Shown in pieces: positions 5,224-8,218 of a stretch of DNA of 8,218 nucleotides (position 1 is the stretch's first letter; each line of letters opens with the position of its first letter). The stretch spans positions 1 through 8,218 of the forward strand of contig JABMMT010000198.1 in the NCBI GenBank assembly GCA_013205155.1. The letters are read 5' to 3'. The notes below the pieces were generated by a model that worked only from the letters and a program-made list of their open reading frames with translations, had not been told where the DNA came from and did not search any database. The position numbers and the translations under genes are program-made. This DNA is from Betaproteobacteria bacterium (GTDB lineage Bacteria > Pseudomonadota > Gammaproteobacteria > Burkholderiales > Burkholderiaceae).

Positions 5224-6498
5224 TTAAGCCAAGCTATCGGCCCAAATATTACGCGCCCAGCCCCAAGCATAAATACCTTCGAGTACTGAAGGTGCTGGAG
5301 ATAATCCACCAGATCCTGGAACAGTCTTAAAGGTTTTCTCGGCAGTGTTGTATTGATGAACGCTTGCTACGTGAACCACTTCTTTGCTATTGACAAAGCT
5401 ATAGCAGGTATTTGTCAGCATAGGAGCAGGATTGACTTCCCAGCCGCTCAGTTCAGCAACAATTGCTGCTGCTGCGACTTTGGCATGTGAATTTGCCATG
5501 TGTCCAGATTTAGGCATCAATGGTGCAACTTGTATGGAATCGCCCAGGACGTGAATATCCTTTTGTGCTGTAGATTCAAAGTTAAGGTAATTCACATTGA
5601 CCCAACGACCATTGGAATTAGCCAAGCCCGTTTTGACAGCGATTTCACCAGCGGCCATTTGAGGCAGTAAATTCAGCACATCGGCCTTAACATCATCTTG
5701 AACTTCGAGTTTAACGGTCTTGTTTTTCGCATCGACACCAACAACATTGTGCTTAGGTAGGTATTCAATCATTCCTGGGTATTGCTCAGCCCATACTTTT
5801 TTGAATAAGCCCGCTTTAGATACTACGTCTTGATTAGCATCTAAAATCAAGACCTTGCCCTTAGAGTTATGTTGCTTGAGATAGCTCGCAACCTGACAGG
5901 CTCGCTCGTATGGCCCAGGAGGACAGCGATAAGGAGCCTCAGGAATACTAATAACGTAAGTACCGCCTTCACGCATTGCAGCAACTTGCTTATGTAGAGC
6001 CACTGTTTCCGCCCCCGCTTTCCAGGCTTGTAAGGTTACGCCCGCCTTGTTAGCTTGCTCGAGACCTTCAATGGTATTCATATTCAAGCTAATGCCAGGA
6101 GAAACGACCGCTTTATCGTAGCGCAAGGTTTTTCCTGAAGCGAGTTTTACTGTCTTTTGAGTAGGATCCATGCTGACAACGCTATCTTGAATCATTTTGA
6201 TGCCATGACGCTTACTCAGATTGCTATAAGAGGTAGTCAATTCAGAGAGTGTGCGTGATCCACCTACGACTAAATTAGACATTGGGCAGGAGATAAAAGA
6301 GGGATTAGGTTCAATCAGAGTCACTCTGGCAGTATTGTTAGAAAACAAGCGCAAGTATTTGGCAGCAGTAGCGCCACCATAACCCCCGCCAATGACTAAG
6401 ATTTCTGCTTTTTGCAAATTGGCACGAGCTTGGGTTGAGAAACCAGTAACTAAGCCGAGTGCTGCAGCACTTTGACCAATAAAATGTCGACGATCCAT
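5224..6498 (-). CDS. fccB: Flavocytochrome c sulfide dehydrogenase, FAD subunit
   Basis: This periplasmic flavoprotein should oxidise sulfide and pass electrons to its cytochrome c partner. The 424-residue product opens with a twin-arginine-like signal (DRRHFIG, hydrophobic 8-20, cut near ARA at 26), as expected for a protein exported with FAD bound. The Rossmann motif IGGGYGGATAA lies at 36-46. Cysteines sit at 71 (ISCPMSN), 192 (YRCPPGPYERAC, with 201) and 365 (NTCYSFV). Subtracting a leader of about 29 residues places 71, 192 and 365 close to Cys42 (covalent FAD), Cys161 and Cys337 (redox disulfide) of the Allochromatium enzyme. HVLGDSIQ (316-323) is the second FAD motif, and the C-terminal flavin-binding domain ends ARNIWADSLA. 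The ATG at 6498 has AGGAG 6 bases before it and lies 13 bases after the cytochrome stop. The FCSD family is clear; sulfide as substrate rests on homology. Confidence 0.9.
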   Translation of the reverse strand: MDRRHFIGQSAAALGLVTGFSTQARANLQKAEILVIGGGYGGATAAKYLRLFSNNTARVTLIEPNPSFISCPMSNLVVGGSRTLSELTTSYSNLSKRHGIKMIQDSVVSMDPTQKTVKLASGKTLRYDKAVVSPGISLNMNTIEGLEQANKAGVTLQAWKAGAETVALHKQVAAMREGGTYVISIPEAPYRCPPGPYERACQVASYLKQHNSKGKVLILDANQDVVSKAGLFKKVWAEQYPGMIEYLPKHNVVGVDAKNKTVKLEVQDDVKADVLNLLPQMAAGEIAVKTGLANSNGRWVNVNYLNFESTAQKDIHVLGDSIQVAPLMPKSGHMANSHAKVAAAAIVAELSGWEVNPAPMLTNTCYSFVNSKEVVHVASVHQYNTAEKTFKTVPGSGGLSPAPSVLEGIYAWGWARNIWADSLA

Positions 6499-6511
6499 GA
6501 TGGGCTCCTAT

Positions 6512-6844
6512 TTATCTTTTGCCAAGTTGATTGGCGATGGTTTCGAGTTGCTCATCCGTATAGCCTTTAGCGAGTTGCGGCATGATCGTGCCCTCTAAAG
6601 CTCCAGATTTATATCCCTTTAATTTCTCCAGCATTTGCCCGCTGGTGAGATTATTGATCAGCGGCATCCCGCCATCGACTACTCCCTTACCATCTGTGCC
6701 ATGACAGTTAGCACAAGTAGCTGCTAAACCTCGCTTATAAAGATCAGTGGTAGCAGCGTTTTGCGCTAAGGCAGTGCTACTCCATTGGACAAGACCAAGG
6801 ATGGCCGAAGCTAGTATTGATGCTTTGAGGTATTTTGCCCGCAT
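6512..6844 (-). CDS. fccA: Monoheme class I cytochrome c, electron-acceptor subunit of sulfide dehydrogenase
   Basis: The 110-residue precursor has a Sec signal peptide with a likely cut after ALA (25-27), leaving a mature protein of about 83 residues. Heme attachment is CANCH at 44-48 and the probable axial ligand is Met88 (TIMPQLAKGY); TDEQLETIANQL forms the usual C-terminal helix. One heme makes this about half the size of the diheme FccA of Allochromatium and similar to monoheme partners in other bacteria. I start at the ATG at 6844 because GGAG (6857-6854) stands 9 bases before it. The ATG at 6859 overlaps that ribosome site and has no good one of its own; it would only add MEIIP to the signal peptide. 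It is first in a two-gene operon with fccB, and probably forms a periplasmic complex with it and reduces the terminal oxidase pathway. Confidence 0.9.
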   Translation of the reverse strand: MRAKYLKASILASAILGLVQWSSTALAQNAATTDLYKRGLAATCANCHGTDGKGVVDGGMPLINNLTSGQMLEKLKGYKSGALEGTIMPQLAKGYTDEQLETIANQLGKR

Positions 6845-6853
6845 AGGAATAAT

Positions 6854-6857
6854 CTCC
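6854..6857 (-). promoter_or_regulatory. Ribosome binding site that decides the fccA start
   Basis: GGAG on the minus strand (6857 to 6854) sits 9 bases before the ATG at 6844. It overlaps the more upstream in-frame ATG at 6859-6857, which makes that one unlikely as the main start. Confidence 0.6.
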
Positions 6858-6882
6858 ATTTCTTGTATTCAATTTGAGTGCT

Positions 6883-6895
6883 AGTGAATTTCACT
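6883..6895. repeat. 13-bp palindrome AGTGAATTTCACT upstream of fccA
   Basis: Six perfect base pairs surround one central base. Direct inspection also shows an offset pairing of GAGTG (6876-6880) with CACTC (6892-6896). It lies about 40-50 bases upstream of the fccA ATG, where it could be an operator or a leader hairpin in the fccAB mRNA. Confidence 0.4.
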
Positions 6896-6921
6896 CAGTC
6901 TTATCTTAAACAAGAACCTAA

Positions 6922-6953
6922 GAGAAATGATGATTGCTTCAGATTCATTTCTC
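6922..6953. repeat. Inverted repeat GAGAAATGA-N14-TCATTTCTC upstream of fccA
   Basis: Two perfect 9-bp arms (6922-6930 and 6945-6953) are separated by 14 bases; outside them CTAA and ATAAG extend the similarity with a one-base shift. Arm centres are 23 bases apart, about two helical turns, as for a dimeric or tetrameric regulator. It lies about 80-110 bases upstream of fccA and is not followed by a T-tract on the plus strand, so it is not an evident terminator. Confidence 0.45.
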
Positions 6954-6987
6954 ATAAGCTCATTTGAAAAAGCATATGAAATGGTTT

Positions 6988-7016
6988 TTTCACTGCCCCA
7001 TCCTAAGCCCTATAAA
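6988..7016 (+). promoter_or_regulatory. Predicted promoter of the glycosyltransferase, possibly leaderless
   Basis: TTTCAC (6988-6993) is followed after 17 bases by TATAAA (7011-7016). The -10 box ends 9 bases before the A of the ATG at 7025, so transcription would start at or within a base or two of the start codon. There is no Shine-Dalgarno before this ATG, and an in-frame stop at 7013-7015 excludes an upstream start. Confidence 0.4.
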
Positions 7017-7024
7017 CTAGAGCT

Positions 7025-8218
7025 ATGCGAGGTTCATTTTCATCCCGTTCGGCTCTATTAATACTCCTTTTAGGTGTTTTCACCTATCTTTATGGCTTAG
7101 ATAGTCGTTTTGCCCCGAAGAATGGCGATGAATATCCTTATATGCATATTGTTCGGATGACCGCCAATGCAGGAGACTGGCTCCCTTTGCAGTCAGAAAT
7201 GACGGGATTGAAGAATACCAAGCCGCCATTGATTTTCTGGCAGGGCATTGTGAGCACCAATTGGGCAAATCAATGGACACTCTTTAATTTGCGTTGGCCC
7301 AGTCTTTTTTATACAGCTCTTACGGCTTTATTTTTATTTCTGTCAGTGCGTCGTTTTAGTGGCAGTGCAAAGACTGGCCTGTTAGCAGGTTTAGTCTGGC
7401 TTTCCTTTTTTGCTACCTATCGTTACGGACGCCCATTTTTAACAGATCCTCCTGAAGTATTTTGGATGAGCTTGCCATTTATGGCACTTTTGTATTGGGG
7501 GAAGGCTGCTTTTAATTCCCAACTGATTTTCCCAGTCTTTGCAGGTCTTTGTTTAGGCTTCGCATTGCTTGCAAAGTCGTTCGCCTATATTGTCCCTGCG
7601 TCGTTCGCTCTGGGTTTATATTACTGGCGCTGGCGAGAGTGGAGCGTATCAACAACACTCATTAGAGATCTGTATAAGCTTTTTTTCATTGCGGCTATTG
7701 CATTGGGAATCTTTGCGCTCTGGTTTGCCTTAGATCCTAATCCGCAGGCAGTGTGGAAAGAATTTGTGCTGGGTGAGAACGTAGCTAAGTTTGATGCTCG
7801 GAGTACGAACTACTTCTTGGACTTAGTAAGCGGTGGCGACAGTATTTGGATGTTGATCCTGACTTCTTTAGCAAATGCTGGCCTGTTCACCTTTGTTTTA
7901 TTGTCGACCCTAATACAATGCTGGCGTAATCGTCGTTTCCTCTCTCTTGAAGAGAGCTTATTACTCTTGCTGGTATTGGCATTTTTTGTGGTCTTTAGTT
8001 TGCCAAGTCAACGATCAGGCCGTTATTTATTGCCAGTCATGCCTGCTTTGGCCGCATTACTAGCATTGCATTGGGATCGCCTACCCCTATGGGGTTTTCG
8101 AATTGCATTGTTATTGCAAGCCATTCTTTTCTCAGTATTAATTTGGGCGGGAAGTCAGCTACAGTTATCTGCATTCACAGGCAATACTAGTGATTGGGTC
8201 TATTCATATGGACACTGG
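7025..8218 (+). CDS. ArnT/PMT-like (GT39-type) membrane glycosyltransferase, 3' end beyond window
   Basis: The frame runs open for 398 codons to the window edge. It shows a signal-anchor helix at about 10-25, then a periplasmic loop with NGDEYPYMHIVRM (33-45; acidic pair Asp35-Glu36 as in the catalytic loop of PMT/ArnT enzymes) and KNTKPPLIFWQ (63-73), which matches the family DKPPLLYWL segment. RPFLTDPPEVFW (136-147) is the second conserved loop. LLAKSFAYIVP (181-191) corresponds to the family T-K-G-P region, and SQRSGRYLLPVMPALA (328-343) to its K-R-x-YLLP segment. About ten hydrophobic segments alternate through the sequence (for example 92-108, 117-134, 144-158, 168-184, 217-236, 275-298, 310-326, 336-348, 359-376). 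Such enzymes transfer sugars from polyprenyl phosphate donors to lipid A, glycans or proteins in the periplasm. The acceptor here is unknown. Confidence 0.88.
   Translation, partial: MRGSFSSRSALLILLLGVFTYLYGLDSRFAPKNGDEYPYMHIVRMTANAGDWLPLQSEMTGLKNTKPPLIFWQGIVSTNWANQWTLFNLRWPSLFYTALTALFLFLSVRRFSGSAKTGLLAGLVWLSFFATYRYGRPFLTDPPEVFWMSLPFMALLYWGKAAFNSQLIFPVFAGLCLGFALLAKSFAYIVPASFALGLYYWRWREWSVSTTLIRDLYKLFFIAAIALGIFALWFALDPNPQAVWKEFVLGENVAKFDARSTNYFLDLVSGGDSIWMLILTSLANAGLFTFVLLSTLIQCWRNRRFLSLEESLLLLLVLAFFVVFSLPSQRSGRYLLPVMPALAALLALHWDRLPLWGFRIALLLQAILFSVLIWAGSQLQLSAFTGNTSDWVYSYGHW

Larger units (their letters stand above)
6845..7024. promoter_or_regulatory. Divergent control region between fccAB and the glycosyltransferase
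   Basis: This 180-bp spacer separates two divergent transcription units. It holds two inverted repeats (6883-6895 and 6922-6953), both nearer to fccA, and a candidate promoter for the glycosyltransferase. I found no convincing sigma70 pair for fccAB: TAAGAT occurs on the minus strand near 6900-6910 but lacks a matching -35. A regulated or activator-dependent promoter would be consistent with this, but that is speculative. No small ORF with a ribosome site was seen. Confidence 0.5.

Noticed and set aside
6845..6859. fccA start at ATG 6859
   Set aside because: It overlaps the GGAG that serves the ATG at 6844 and has no good ribosome site itself; the signal peptide is complete from 6844.
7080..7280. 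Minus-strand frame of 66 codons
   Set aside because: It is antisense to the glycosyltransferase, which keeps its family motifs across this stretch.
1..8218. Mobile element, defence island, CRISPR array or RNA gene
   Set aside because: No transposase, integrase, regularly spaced repeats, tRNA-like folds or compositional break was seen on either strand.

Overview
The window looks like a chromosomal piece of a low-GC betaproteobacterium of the order Burkholderiales, most likely Polynucleobacter or a close freshwater relative. This is inference from three things: a Bug/TctC-type solute receptor (a family greatly expanded in Burkholderiales), base composition that by eye is below half GC, and tightly packed genes with short spacers. 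There are no RNA genes, transposons, integrases or CRISPR arrays, and no visible break in base or codon use.

Region 1 (1-4478) is a catabolic and uptake locus. A divergent, truncated NAD-dependent 3-hydroxyacyl-CoA dehydrogenase-family gene reads left off the window edge. To its right a four-gene operon reads rightward: an SMP-30/gluconolactonase-type lactonase, a GntR regulator with a UTRA effector domain, an Ldh2/malate-dehydrogenase-family 2-hydroxyacid oxidoreductase, and a secreted Bug/TctC receptor. The genes are coupled (14-base overlap, then gaps of 6 and 19 bases). The operon ends at a strong intrinsic terminator embedded in the 3' end of the next, convergent gene. A plausible reading is import of a carboxylate or lactone, lactone opening, and oxidation of the hydroxyacid, under local GntR control. 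The substrate cannot be read from the sequence.

Region 2 (4440-5141, minus strand) is a pirin/YhhW-type bicupin gene. It is separated from Region 3 by a perfect 36-bp palindrome that serves as an intrinsic terminator.

Region 3 (5224-6844, minus strand) is a two-gene operon for a periplasmic flavocytochrome c sulfide dehydrogenase: a small monoheme cytochrome c followed by the FAD subunit, with all cysteines expected for covalent FAD and the redox disulfide. It should oxidise sulfide and pass electrons to the respiratory chain.

Region 4 (7025-8218, plus strand, cut by the window edge) is an integral-membrane GT39/ArnT-like glycosyltransferase, divergent from the sulfide dehydrogenase operon. 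The shared 180-bp spacer contains two inverted repeats and a promoter placed so close to the ATG that the transcript may be leaderless.

The genes belong to known families. The parts most worth following up are the uncharacterised lactonase/Ldh2/Bug/dehydrogenase pathway, the terminator that doubles as pirin coding sequence, and the possible leaderless genes.
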